Shown piece by piece: positions 1 through 7,700 of a stretch of DNA of 8,172 nucleotides (within the stretch, counting starts at the first letter, position 1; the number at the start of each line of letters is the position of its first letter). Source of the stretch: Bacteroidales bacterium (lineage in GTDB: Bacteria > Bacteroidota > Bacteroidia > Bacteroidales > VadinHA17). The position numbers and the translations under genes were made by a program. The notes below the pieces were generated by a model. The model had not been told where the DNA came from and searched no databases. It saw nothing but the letters and a program-made list of their open reading frames with translations. The DNA is taken from contig DAIDJT010000114.1 of the NCBI GenBank assembly GCA_027451265.1, positions 1-8,172 of the forward strand. The letters are read 5' to 3'.

Positions 1-172
1 GAAGGCAAGGATAAAGGGTGACCAGGTGATTGTGAAGAACAGGAAAGTAAAGAAACCGGTTGCCGTCAGATATGCATGGGCTGACAATCCGGTTGGGGCA
101 AATCTTTATAACAGGGAGGGGCTTCCGGCAACACCCTTCAGAACAGATAACTCAACTGGCAGCAGGCAATAA
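1..172 (+). CDS. Sialate O-acetylesterase-type carbohydrate esterase, C-terminal end (partial)
   Basis: This is the last 56 codons of a gene entering from the left edge; the first complete codon begins at base 2 and the stop TAA is at 170-172. The tail reads ..[19 protein letters not shown].. followed by [10 protein letters not shown], which I recognise as the conserved C-terminal segment of Bacteroidota sialate O-acetylesterase/SGNH-hydrolase family proteins. Known members are exported esterases that remove O-acetyl groups from sialic acid or, in polysaccharide-degrading bacteria, from other acetylated glycans. The catalytic Ser and Asp-His regions lie outside the window, so activity cannot be judged. 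The gene is convergent with the corrinoid cluster, 140 bases away, with heptamer repeats between them. It fits a carbohydrate-degrading lifestyle but does not establish the substrate. Confidence 0.8.
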   Translation, partial: KARIKGDQVIVKNRKVKKPVAVRYAWADNPVGANLYNREGLPATPFRTDNSTGSRQ

Positions 173-181
173 TTTAATGTG

Positions 182-258
182 CGAATGCCGATTGCCGATT
201 GCCGATTGACGATTGACGATTGCCGATTGCCGAATGACGAATGACGAATGACGATTTG
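182..258. repeat. Heptamer tandem repeat array, left arm (CGAWTGM units)
   Basis: Read on the plus strand this is eleven consecutive 7-base units with no spacer: CGAATGC, CGATTGC twice, CGATTGA twice, CGATTGC twice, CGAATGA three times, then a degenerate CGATTTG. Variation is confined to the fourth base (A/T) and the last base (C/A), and neighbouring units tend to be identical, as expected from slippage or local duplication. The array starts 9 bases after the esterase stop codon. Because seven is not a multiple of three and the units lack stops in several frames, it produces short spurious open frames on the minus strand. It resembles the short tandemly repeated heptamers known from cyanobacterial genomes, but I make no claim of homology. 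Confidence 0.9.
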
Positions 259-264
259 TGAATT

Positions 265-312
265 AAATCGCAAATCGCAATTCGCAAATCGCAATTCGCA
301 ATTCGCAAATCC
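265..312. repeat. Heptamer tandem repeat array, right arm (AAWTCGC units)
   Basis: Six full 7-base units and a partial seventh follow without spacers: AAATCGC twice, AATTCGC, AAATCGC, AATTCGC twice, then AAATCC. It ends directly at the stop codon of the activation-domain gene (TGA, complement of 313-315). On the minus strand the units read GCGATTT or GCGAATT, which after rotation are TTGCGAW; rotated left-arm units are TGMCGAW. The two arrays are therefore related sequences in opposite orientation, meeting around 252-270, where CGATTT and AAATCG can pair across a 7-base loop. An imperfect long stem of the whole 182-312 region is possible. Confidence 0.9.
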
Positions 313-996
313 TCAGGTTTTTCTCCCCCTGTAAATGCAGTTTTTGTCATCGCACTGGCGGCACCGGTACGGTTCGTACTTAACGTTCCTGCCAACTCCG
401 ATTATCCCGCTGACTGACTTGACAGGGTTCATCAGGGCAGAGTCGGTGAGGGTTATTCCGCAATAGTTGTCAGGGAAGAAACTGAAGAGCTTATGCTGCT
501 CCGCAACATCCCATCCGCAGTATCCGGGGCTGAAACGGTTTGTAATACTCATGCCGGTTGTGGCGGCAGCGGCTCTCAGTGCCTCCTGCATTTTATCAGC
601 GGCGCCTTCTGCAATCTCTGAGCCTAACACATCATATACATAGCCGCGGAGGAGGTCGCCCTCCCTCATGCTCCGCCGGCTGCGCATGCCAACCTCCTGC
701 CCGGCGGTGCAGATGAACAATGCTGCACCTTCAGCATGCTTCAGCTGGCTGAATACGATCGGCTTAACGTTGAAGACAACTCCCTCAACCCCAAGGGTTC
801 TGCTGACCTTGTCAAGCCTGACGTGATTGAAGATGGTGTACTCCGCCCTGGCCTCACCGTTTGTAAGAAGCTCTTCAGACAACTCGGCGATAAGATCGGT
901 CACAGGTTCGGGTGCGGTACCAGACTTGTATCCCATGACCCCGGCCAGGGCATCGATACCGGGAAGAAGATCTTTGTATGGGTAACTGACCCTCAT
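313..996 (-). CDS. Stand-alone MetH activation-domain-like protein, putative corrinoid protein reactivator
   Basis: This 227-residue cytoplasmic protein has no signal peptide or membrane segment. It resembles the C-terminal activation (SAM-binding) module of cobalamin-dependent methionine synthase. The clearest signature is around 154-171: Arg154, then SPGYCGW and a downstream QHKLF, matching the R-x-x-P-G-Y loop that binds S-adenosylmethionine in MetH. In MetH this module remethylates cob(II)alamin using SAM and an external electron donor. In Thermotoga maritima such a module is a separate protein (TM0269) needed to reactivate a shorter MetH. The C-terminus carries Cys212, Cys215 and Cys220 (CRQCDDKNC), a possible metal-binding cluster that classical MetH lacks. 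Its start codon overlaps the stop of the upstream methyltransferase by one base (TGATG), implying translational coupling. By inference it keeps the neighbouring corrinoid protein active; this has not been shown for this subfamily. Confidence 0.8.
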   Translation of the reverse strand: MRVSYPYKDLLPGIDALAGVMGYKSGTAPEPVTDLIAELSEELLTNGEARAEYTIFNHVRLDKVSRTLGVEGVVFNVKPIVFSQLKHAEGAALFICTAGQEVGMRSRRSMREGDLLRGYVYDVLGSEIAEGAADKMQEALRAAAATTGMSITNRFSPGYCGWDVAEQHKLFSFFPDNYCGITLTDSALMNPVKSVSGIIGVGRNVKYEPYRCRQCDDKNCIYRGRKT

Positions 997-1841
997 CAGG
1001 AAGGCTGAGTCAACTGGTAGTGCTCAATGAACCGAATTGCATAATCATCCCTCCCCAGAACCAGATCAGCGGCCCTCACAATGCCGGTGATCTTGTCCGG
1101 GTTGGCTATCGGGCAGGTCAGGCCGTACATTATTGACATTGCCATAAAGGCGCTGTTGATGTTTTCACGGTTGGGCAGCCCGAATGAGATGTTGCTGGCA
1201 CCCTGCGTTATGTTGAGGCCGAGCCTCTCGTGAACCAGCCTGATTGTTTCAAGGGTCACCCGGCAGGCATTGGGATCTGCGCTGACAGCCATTGCCATCG
1301 GGTCAATAATCACATCCTCCTCATTGATCCCCGCACGGACTGCTCTGTCAATGATCTTTTCGGCAATTTTCAGGCGCTTCTCCGGATCATTCGTTATGCC
1401 GTCATCGTCAAGTACAAGGCCGATGATGGCAGCTCCGTACTCCCGGGCCACCGGCATCAGTTTCTGAAGTGATGCCTCCTCAGCATTGACAGAATTAATC
1501 AGGCACTTCCCCTTCGCCACTTTCAGGGCTGCCTCTATTGCCTTGGGATTGGGTGAATCAAGGCACAGGGGTATGTCGAAGTTATCCTGAAGTGCAATCA
1601 CCGCCTGCGGAAGCAACTCCGCATCATCCACTCCCGGATATCCGACATTCACGTCAAGCACGTCAGCCATTGCCGCAATCTGTGATTTTGCGAGCTCCAG
1701 CATGTAGCTGAAATCACGGGCGTGAAGCGTCGAAACCAGCTTTTTCCTCCTGGTAGGATTTATGCATTCCCCGATGATTATCACAGGCCCTTCTGTATCT
1801 ATCACCACCTCTTTTGTCGTTCCCTTAAGTATCGTCTTCAT
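996..1841 (-). CDS. Methyltetrahydrofolate:corrinoid methyltransferase (pterin-binding, AcsE/MtgA/MtqA-like)
   Basis: This 281-residue protein is a pterin-binding TIM barrel similar in length to AcsE (MeTr) of acetogens, about 262 residues. Such enzymes move a methyl group between N5 of tetrahydrofolate and the cobalt of a partner corrinoid protein. Family landmarks appear in order: IIIGECIN (21-28), LDVNVG (62-67), CLDSPN (93-98), LINSVNAE (114-121), IIDP (178-181) and GASNISFGLPNR (214-225). Asp95, Asn116, Asp180 and Asn217 align with the folate-contacting Asp75, Asn96, Asp160 and Asn199 of the Moorella enzyme, so it looks catalytically complete. An in-frame TAA sits directly before the ATG (1842-1844), which rules out a longer start. 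The corrinoid protein gene lies 121 bases upstream and the activation-domain gene overlaps its stop. There is no fused homocysteine or cobalamin module, so it is not MetH. Methyl direction and the outside substrate cannot be read from sequence; a role like MtgA/MtqA in quaternary amine demethylation is possible. Confidence 0.88.
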   Translation of the reverse strand: MKTILKGTTKEVVIDTEGPVIIIGECINPTRRKKLVSTLHARDFSYMLELAKSQIAAMADVLDVNVGYPGVDDAELLPQAVIALQDNFDIPLCLDSPNPKAIEAALKVAKGKCLINSVNAEEASLQKLMPVAREYGAAIIGLVLDDDGITNDPEKRLKIAEKIIDRAVRAGINEEDVIIDPMAMAVSADPNACRVTLETIRLVHERLGLNITQGASNISFGLPNRENINSAFMAMSIMYGLTCPIANPDKITGIVRAADLVLGRDDYAIRFIEHYQLTQPS

Positions 1842-1962
1842 TTACTGTAGTTTTCATTTACGGGCAAGCAGCATGCCGCCGCCGGTATGAAAATTTTGCA
1901 GGCACGCAGTACACATTTCAGCTGCTGGTACTGCAGGGCGAAATAACAAATAAATCCTTTAA
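1842..1962 (-). other. Intergenic spacer with a small inverted repeat between corrinoid protein and methyltransferase genes
   Basis: The 121 bases separating the two genes contain no open frame of note. GCAGTAC (1906-1912) and GTACTGC (1928-1934) form a perfect 7-base-pair stem with a 15-base loop. No U-tract follows on either strand, so it does not look like an intrinsic terminator. TGCAGG also occurs directly at 1898-1903 and 1932-1937. The hairpin could be an RNA processing or protein-binding site, or be fortuitous. The gap is large compared with the one-base overlap downstream, so an internal promoter for the methyltransferase pair is possible, but I see no convincing one. Confidence 0.35.
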
Positions 1963-2628
1963 TCAGGAAAGTGTTTTCAGGTATTCCACTGCCCCCTGGG
2001 GATCAGGAGAATAGAAATCTGCCCCTATTTTCCGGCAGAACTCTTCAGTCACCGGGGCTCCTCCCACAAGTATTTTCAGGTCCGGGAATTTCTTACGCAG
2101 GTCGGCTGCGCTCTTTCTCATATTTTCCATGGTAGTGGTAAGCAGGGCAGAGAGACCGATGACGGCACCCGGGTGCTGTTCAATTGCCTCGATGAATTTT
2201 TCCGTGCTGACATCTACTCCAAGGTCAACAATCTCCCAGCCGGCACCTTCTATCATCATAGAGACCAGGTTCTTGCCTATGTCATGCAGGTCTCCTCTGA
2301 CGGTGCCGATGATGAATGTTCCCCTTCTTTTTGTCTCGCCGGAGAGGTAATAGGGTTTAATATGGGTCATTGAGCTGCTCATAGCCTTGGCAGCCATGAG
2401 CATCTGTGGCACAAATATCTCATTTCTTGAAAACTTCTGCCCCACTCTTGACATCGCCGGTATCAGGGCTTCCTCGAGGATATCACCGGGGCTGACCCCC
2501 TTATCAAGGGCATGCCTGGTGAGCTCAAAGGCTCCCTCCTGTCCCTTCATTGCGGGAGGATAAGGTGATTTGATATCAACCTTGCCGAATTCCACACAGG
2601 TCGAAATTCTTTCAAGTAAATCAGTCAT
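1963..2628 (-). CDS. Corrinoid-binding methyl carrier protein (MtbC/MtgC/MtqC family)
   Basis: With the start at 2626-2628 (MTDLLERIST) this is a 221-residue cytoplasmic protein, the usual size for stand-alone corrinoid proteins of methyltransferase systems. Residues about 1-95 form the helical cap domain (..EEALIPAMSRVG.., ..VPQMLMAAKAM..). Residues about 103-221 form the Rossmann-like cobalamin domain. The cobalt-ligating motif D-x-H-x-x-G is present as DLHDIG at 113-118, with His115 as predicted axial ligand. GLSALLTTTM (158-167) and VGGAPV (188-193) supply the other conserved cobalamin-tail contacts. It would carry the methyl group between the methyltetrahydrofolate methyltransferase next door and an unknown partner enzyme. 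A longer in-frame start at 2719-2721 would add 31 residues, but that ATG lies inside a transcription terminator hairpin and the added segment is atypical for the family, so I reject it. The same domains occur in MetH, but here they are a separate chain. Confidence 0.9.
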   Translation of the reverse strand: MTDLLERISTCVEFGKVDIKSPYPPAMKGQEGAFELTRHALDKGVSPGDILEEALIPAMSRVGQKFSRNEIFVPQMLMAAKAMSSSMTHIKPYYLSGETKRRGTFIIGTVRGDLHDIGKNLVSMMIEGAGWEIVDLGVDVSTEKFIEAIEQHPGAVIGLSALLTTTMENMRKSAADLRKKFPDLKILVGGAPVTEEFCRKIGADFYSPDPQGAVEYLKTLS

Positions 2629-2673
2629 CACAACAATCTGTAAAAGTAAGATTTGTTTGCCCGGGTACCATAC

Positions 2674-2681
2674 CAACGTTA
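2674..2681 (-). promoter_or_regulatory. Possible Bacteroidota -7 promoter element for the corrinoid cluster
   Basis: On the minus strand these bases read TAACGTTG, one mismatch from the Bacteroidota -7 consensus TAnnTTTG. They lie between the terminator hairpin and the corrinoid gene, giving a leader of roughly 40 bases. No good TTTG-type -33 element is visible at the expected spacing. An alternative, TACTTTTA (complement of 2641-2648), also has one mismatch but would leave almost no leader. A promoter somewhere in 2629-2691 is expected because a terminator sits just upstream; the exact element is uncertain. Confidence 0.2.
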
Positions 2682-2691
2682 GAAACAGGTA

Positions 2692-2725
2692 AAAAGTGCC
2701 CGTGGACAAATCCACGGACACTTTT
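2692..2725 (-). terminator. Intrinsic terminator hairpin after susCD
   Basis: AAAAGTGCCCGTGGA (2692-2706) and TCCACGGACACTTTT (2711-2725) pair over 15 positions with one mismatch around a CAAA loop. Read on the minus strand the GC-rich stem ends in a run of five U (complement of 2691-2695), the layout of a factor-independent terminator for the susC-susD transcript. The plus-strand reading also ends in four U, so it could act in both directions. It lies 94 bases beyond the susD stop and 63 bases before the corrinoid gene start, implying that the two groups are transcribed separately. Confidence 0.85.
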
Positions 2726-2778
2726 CCTGAACCAACCCTAATTGAACCCTCTAAACATTTCTATGAACAATTCTTTAC

Positions 2779-2796
2779 CCGGATTTTAGAATCCGG
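2779..2796 (-). repeat. Short perfect stem-loop just after the susD stop codon
   Basis: CCGGATT (2779-2785) and AATCCGG (2790-2796) form a perfect 7-base-pair stem with a 4-base loop, 22 bases beyond the susD stop. There is no U-run after it on the minus strand, so it is unlikely to terminate transcription alone. It may protect the 3' end of the susCD message. Its AATCCGGGT stretch repeats the last codons of susD (GAATCCGGGTTAT, encoding NPGY), so it may be a small local duplication. Confidence 0.5.
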
Positions 2797-2818
2797 AATA
2801 TTATTTTACAGGTAAAAA

Positions 2819-4741
2819 TCAATAACCCGGATTCTGATAAGCAGCCTTTTCCTCAGCCGTCATCTCCATACCCTGAATCTGGGCATCCGGAATGGGTCGC
2901 AGATAGTATTTTGCCTCAATCGTGCGTGTAACATTAACGGGGGTATGGTCTCCGTATCCTGTTCCGCAAATTGAGTATGTACCTGCAATGGTTGCCCATG
3001 TCTGTGTACGCACAAGATCAAACCAGCGATATCCTTCACCGTAGTATTCACGGGACCGTTCTGCAAGGATATAGTTAATGTCAATAGTTGCAGGTGTGGC
3101 GGTTGTCATAGCTTCGCTGTTGTCTGCTGTTTTGGCTACATTTCCATTGTTGTCCCAACGCCATTTTCCGGCACGTGCACGGATAACATTAATTAATTCC
3201 CTGGCACTTTTGCCAGTGACCGGAGTTGCGCCCTTCACGGCTGCTTCGGCAGCTACAAAATATAGCTCGGAAAACTTGGCAATATTGAACGGACGGGTGG
3301 ACGCGGCATTAGGCTGTCCCAGCCCGGTACCATTGTCAGTGCGGTAGGGACCCAGTTTCCAGAGTCCCGGATATACCACCCTGCTTATTGCATTCGGCGA
3401 AATCACAAAATCAGCTCTTCCCGGCAGCACACCGGCACCAATGCCACCATTTGCAGTAGCATAAACTACCGTCGGATCATTTTCGTTCAGGAACGTCAGA
3501 ACTGCTTCGCCCGGAAAGACAGACAATCCGTTTGCATTAACGAGAGATGCACTGGTGATTCCTCCTTTCGGCCAGTTACCGCGATAGACAGTGGTAAAGG
3601 TTCCATCGTAACGGGAATCATTGGTTTTGTCAGCAAAGGTGTTCTCAATAACCTGGATTGTCGGGCACATGCGGGTCCATGGACGTCCAAGGTGTTGCTC
3701 AGCTTCACGCTGGACAGAACTTACACCTGAACTTCTGATGTTTGTATAGTTCCACGTCATAAACCAGCCGGCAAAGTTTTCAGGTGCGTTGCCGCCGCTA
3801 TAAGTAAGACTTGCACCGTTATAGAATTCACTTGCCTGGGTATGGTCTGCATACAGAAGTATTTCCTTGTTACGGTCGTTCTGTGCCAGGTTGACATCAT
3901 AGAATGTTGGCATCAATCCGAAGAATGATCCCGGATTATCAATGGCTGCTGTTGCAACATTGTACGCTTCCTGAAAATACCATGCTGCATTGTGTCCGTC
4001 AGGATCCGTCCGGGGTGTTTCCGGATAAGTCGGAATACTATTAGGATTTTCAAGCCACCATGCATATGTCAGATAAGCTTTTGCCAGATAAAGACGTGCA
4101 ACTGTTTTGGTCACACCACCTGTTACCCGTCCGACATCGGGCAGGTCAGCCACTGCTGTCAGCAGGTCCGGGAAAATAGCTTTTGTATAGACTTCCGGCA
4201 CCGTGTTACGTACGGAGGTTCTTACCGTCGAGATATTGAACTTCAGTTCACCTGAGCCCAGATCCAATGGTACCCCTCCGAAAGTCTGAACCAGCAGGAA
4301 GTAGTCGAAGGCACGAAAGAATCTTGCTTCAGCAACCAATGCATCAGAAATTGTTCCGACAGCTTCAGCATTCTCGATAATACCGCTTGCGGTGTTTATG
4401 TTTGGAAAGGCAGTTGTCCACAATACGTCGGAACGGCTGCTGAGGGGAGTAATTGAACCGGCACCTGACATGTCCAGATCCTTAAAGTTCTGGTCTGCAC
4501 TCTGAGCATAGGTTGCTTCATCGGTCCCTGTCTGGCAGCTGTTGTAATAGTAGCCCTGCCCGTAAAGGTAACGCAGGTGAGCATACAATGCCGTCAATCC
4601 CCCGTTAACTCCCTTTTCGGTTTTGAAAAAACCAGGTTCATAGATACTGCGTGGCTGTTCTTCCAGGATATCAGAGCACGCCATCAGGAACGACATCATC
4701 AGGATTGTCCCTATAACAGTTCTTATATGTACACGTTTCAT
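2819..4741 (-). CDS. SusD/RagB family outer-membrane nutrient-binding lipoprotein
   Basis: This 640-residue protein is an exported lipoprotein: a basic start (MKRVHIR), a hydrophobic stretch, then the lipobox FLMAC with predicted lipidated Cys22. SusD proteins are alpha-helical TPR-containing lids on the extracellular face of their SusC partner and help capture oligosaccharides or other large nutrients. Family signs are the early segment DILEEQPRS (24-32), the TPR-like helix AEARFFRAFDYFLLVQTFGG (137-156), the C-terminal ERSREYYGEGYRWFDLVRT segment, and the terminal LRPIPDAQ..NPGY. It is slightly longer than the common 500-600 residues. It follows susC by 13 bases and starts after an A-rich leader (complement of 4742-4754), consistent with co-transcription. 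Ligand specificity cannot be deduced from the sequence; the adjacent genes give no clear glycoside hydrolase context. Confidence 0.95.
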   Translation of the reverse strand: MKRVHIRTVIGTILMMSFLMACSDILEEQPRSIYEPGFFKTEKGVNGGLTALYAHLRYLYGQGYYYNSCQTGTDEATYAQSADQNFKDLDMSGAGSITPLSSRSDVLWTTAFPNINTASGIIENAEAVGTISDALVAEARFFRAFDYFLLVQTFGGVPLDLGSGELKFNISTVRTSVRNTVPEVYTKAIFPDLLTAVADLPDVGRVTGGVTKTVARLYLAKAYLTYAWWLENPNSIPTYPETPRTDPDGHNAAWYFQEAYNVATAAIDNPGSFFGLMPTFYDVNLAQNDRNKEILLYADHTQASEFYNGASLTYSGGNAPENFAGWFMTWNYTNIRSSGVSSVQREAEQHLGRPWTRMCPTIQVIENTFADKTNDSRYDGTFTTVYRGNWPKGGITSASLVNANGLSVFPGEAVLTFLNENDPTVVYATANGGIGAGVLPGRADFVISPNAISRVVYPGLWKLGPYRTDNGTGLGQPNAASTRPFNIAKFSELYFVAAEAAVKGATPVTGKSARELINVIRARAGKWRWDNNGNVAKTADNSEAMTTATPATIDINYILAERSREYYGEGYRWFDLVRTQTWATIAGTYSICGTGYGDHTPVNVTRTIEAKYYLRPIPDAQIQGMEMTAEEKAAYQNPGY

Positions 4742-4754
4742 TATTATTCTGTTT

Positions 4755-7700
4755 TTAGAATGTTAAATTAAGACCAATCAGATAATTTCGGGTTGATGGC
4801 GTGTTGGTACCAATCGTCAGAAGGCGTCTCAATCCAAGATTTGATCCGGTAGCAACCGGAGATGCTATGTTTTGAGAGTCGCTGTAATACGAGTTGGTTT
4901 CCGGGTCCAGGCCTGTTTCCCTGTTGTATGGTGAGAACATCACCAGTGGGTTCTGAAGCGTGCAGTAAAGCCGTAATTTCTGAATGCCTGCCCGGCTAAT
5001 CCATTTTTGGTTAAAGTTATAACCCAGCGAAATGGTCCTTATCTTAAGATATGATCCGTCGAAGTATCCTAAAGTGCTTGCATACTTTGGATTGTCACCG
5101 GAATACACACCATTTGCAGTACCGGGAACCGGATACTTGGCATCGGTGTTATCCGGTGTCCAGTAGTCTACTTTCACGTTCCCACGTCTTCCGGTTAACA
5201 GATTCAGGTAACCCGATGATGAGTACAGGGTGCTGATAAGTTTGCCGCCATTTGTGAAGGCACCGATAATGCCAAGGTCAAATCCCTTATAGGCCAACCG
5301 TGTGTTGAAACCACCTTTGAATCTTGGTTCCAGGCTAATAATCTGCTGGTCATCCGAATTAATCATCCTGGTCGGGGCACCTTCACTATTGTAAGGGCCG
5401 GTATATTTCACCTTGATCATCCCGGGTTTCCCGGCCGATCCTTCCAGAATATTCAGATAGGGATCTCCTTGCTGCCAGATTCCAATATTCTCGTAGTCAT
5501 ATATTACGTCAATCGGATGCCCCACAAACCACCAGTTGTTCTTGTCATCAGGCTGCCCCGAAGCAAGTGACACCAATTTGTTACGGTTTCCGTACACATT
5601 GATTCCAGCTTCCCAGGTAAAACCGCCGGGATTATCAATAATCACACCGTTCAGGGCGATTTCCAGCCCTTTGTTCCGGGTTGCTCCGATATTTCCGGTA
5701 TAGCTGCCTACACCTGATGTTGCAGGGAGATTGAGACTCAACAGGATATCACTGGTATTTGTCACATAGTACTCCACGGTACCCGTCAGGCGATCCTGCA
5801 GCAATCCGAAGTCAAGACCGTAGTTCCATGTTTTGGAGAACTCCCATCCCAGATCAGGATTAGGTAACTGGGAAACATAGAATCCGGTGGAAGTCAATGT
5901 GCCGAAGTTATAGGGTCTTGTGTTAAGAAGTCCGAGTGTTGCATAAGGATTAATTGACTGGTTGGATGTTTCTCCATAACCGACACGCAGCTTCAGTGAA
6001 GTAATCTGGCTGATACCTTGCATAAAGGATTCTTTTGCGATATTCCAGCCGACTGATACAGCGGGATATGAATGCCACTTATGGCCCGGGGCAAGTCTGG
6101 ATGAAGCATCAGAGCGGTAGGTAACGCTAACCATATAACGGTTATCATATGAGTACATCGCGCGTCCCATCCATGACATCAGCCCACTCTTATAATAATC
6201 CTGATAGGGATTTCCCTGGGCATCCGCGTTGGGGTTAATTGTAAATTCACCGGCAGCACGACCAAGATTGTAGAACTGAATGGCATCGGCAGGGATATCC
6301 TTGGCTGAAACGGTGGATTTGTTATACATAGTCTCCTCAGCTGAGTATAATGCCACCATGTTAACCTGATGCTTGCCTGCAAAGGTGCGGTCATAGGTCA
6401 GGAGATTTTCAATTGCCCAGTTGGTGGTAAGCGTGTTAACGATCGTTGCGGTTGAAGGCGTTGTGGCATTAAGTGCGAATACTCCCTGGCCGGTATACTG
6501 CCCGCCGTTGCTCATCCGGAAGTTCGCTCCTACGTTGGCGCGATATTTCAGACCCTCAATTCCCGGGATGCTGACTTCGCCATATATTGTATTATAGGAA
6601 CCATAGGCTTTGGTCTGGTCAATCCATTTATCTCCCAAACCTTCAATAATATCCCTTGAATAGGTCCACTGTTCATCCAATGGCATCTTAATGGTTCTTT
6701 TCCAGGTACCATCAGTGTTATAGGGATTGGCAAGGGGAGAGAGGCTCAGAACACCGTACAGTCCCAGGTTGCCGCCCATATTGATTGAATAGTTGTTGTT
6801 CGTTGCGAAGCCAATTCGAAGCAGTTTGCCTATTTCCTGATCAAGGGTGCCCCGGAATGAAAAACGGGTGAAATTCTGCCCTGGAATAATGGCCTCATCC
6901 CTGATGTAACCAATACCGAAATTGTAGTTGGATTTTGCTGTCCCGCCGGAAACACCTAAATCGTGACTGGTTACTGCGCCTGTCTTGTAAAACAGGTCCT
7001 GCCAATCGGTATCATATTCATCAGACTCATCTGCACCATCTATCGGATACATGTTTGCTGCCGTGCGCAAAGCACGAAATTCTTCAGCATTCATCATGGG
7101 GTATGGGGCAAAAATACTCCTCAAACCATAATATCCGCTGTAGGTAAACTGTGCTTTTTGTCCCTGCAGGCCCTTGTTTGTTGTCACCAATATTACGCCA
7201 TTGGCACCACGGGAGCCATAAATTGCAGTTGCTGCAGCATCCTTCAGAATATCAATGCTCTTTATATTATCAGTACTGATATCACTGATTGAGCCGGCAA
7301 AGGGGATGCCGTCAAGCACGACCAGCGGATCATTGCTTGCATTCAGTGAACGTGTGCCACGAATTCGGATCTGCATTGTGGCACCGGGTTTGGTTGAAGT
7401 TTGAGACATATCCACCCCTGATATACGACCCTGCAGTGCCTGGGTTATGTTCGATGATGGCACATCCCGGACCGCATCTCCTTTCATTGAAGCAACCGAG
7501 CCGGTAACAGATTCCTTCCTCTGCGTTCCATACCCTACAACCACTATTTCACCAAGGCCTATCTCAGTTGATGACATTTCAACATTGATGACACTCCTTG
7601 TTCCCACTGCTATTTCCTGGGATTGAAATCCTACAAAAGAGAAAACCAGTACCGGACTGGAGGTAGAAAGGTTTATTCTGTAAGCACCTGAATTGTCTGT

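Noticed and set aside
182..312. Possible CRISPR array
   Set aside because: Units are 7 bases and directly abutting with no spacers, and no cas gene is nearby.
106..395. Two short minus-strand open frames across the heptamer arrays
   Set aside because: Their protein sequence is a direct read-out of the repeat units, and they overlap the esterase end or the activation-domain gene; nothing suggests translation.
996..2628. A frameshifted or broken methionine synthase (metH)
   Set aside because: The cobalamin and folate modules are in the opposite order to MetH, each gene has its own clean start and stop, the spacer is non-coding, and the homocysteine module is absent.
2629..2721. N-terminal extension of the corrinoid protein starting at 2719-2721
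   Set aside because: The start lies inside a terminator hairpin, the extra 31 residues do not resemble the family, and the internal ATG gives the normal length.
4146..4157. GCCACTG, which resembles part of the cobalamin riboswitch B12 box
   Set aside because: It lies inside susD coding sequence without the surrounding riboswitch structure, and no B12 box was found in the leaders of the corrinoid genes.
6963..7292. 109-codon open frame on the plus strand
   Set aside because: It is antisense to the well-supported plug and early barrel region of susC and has no recognisable domain.
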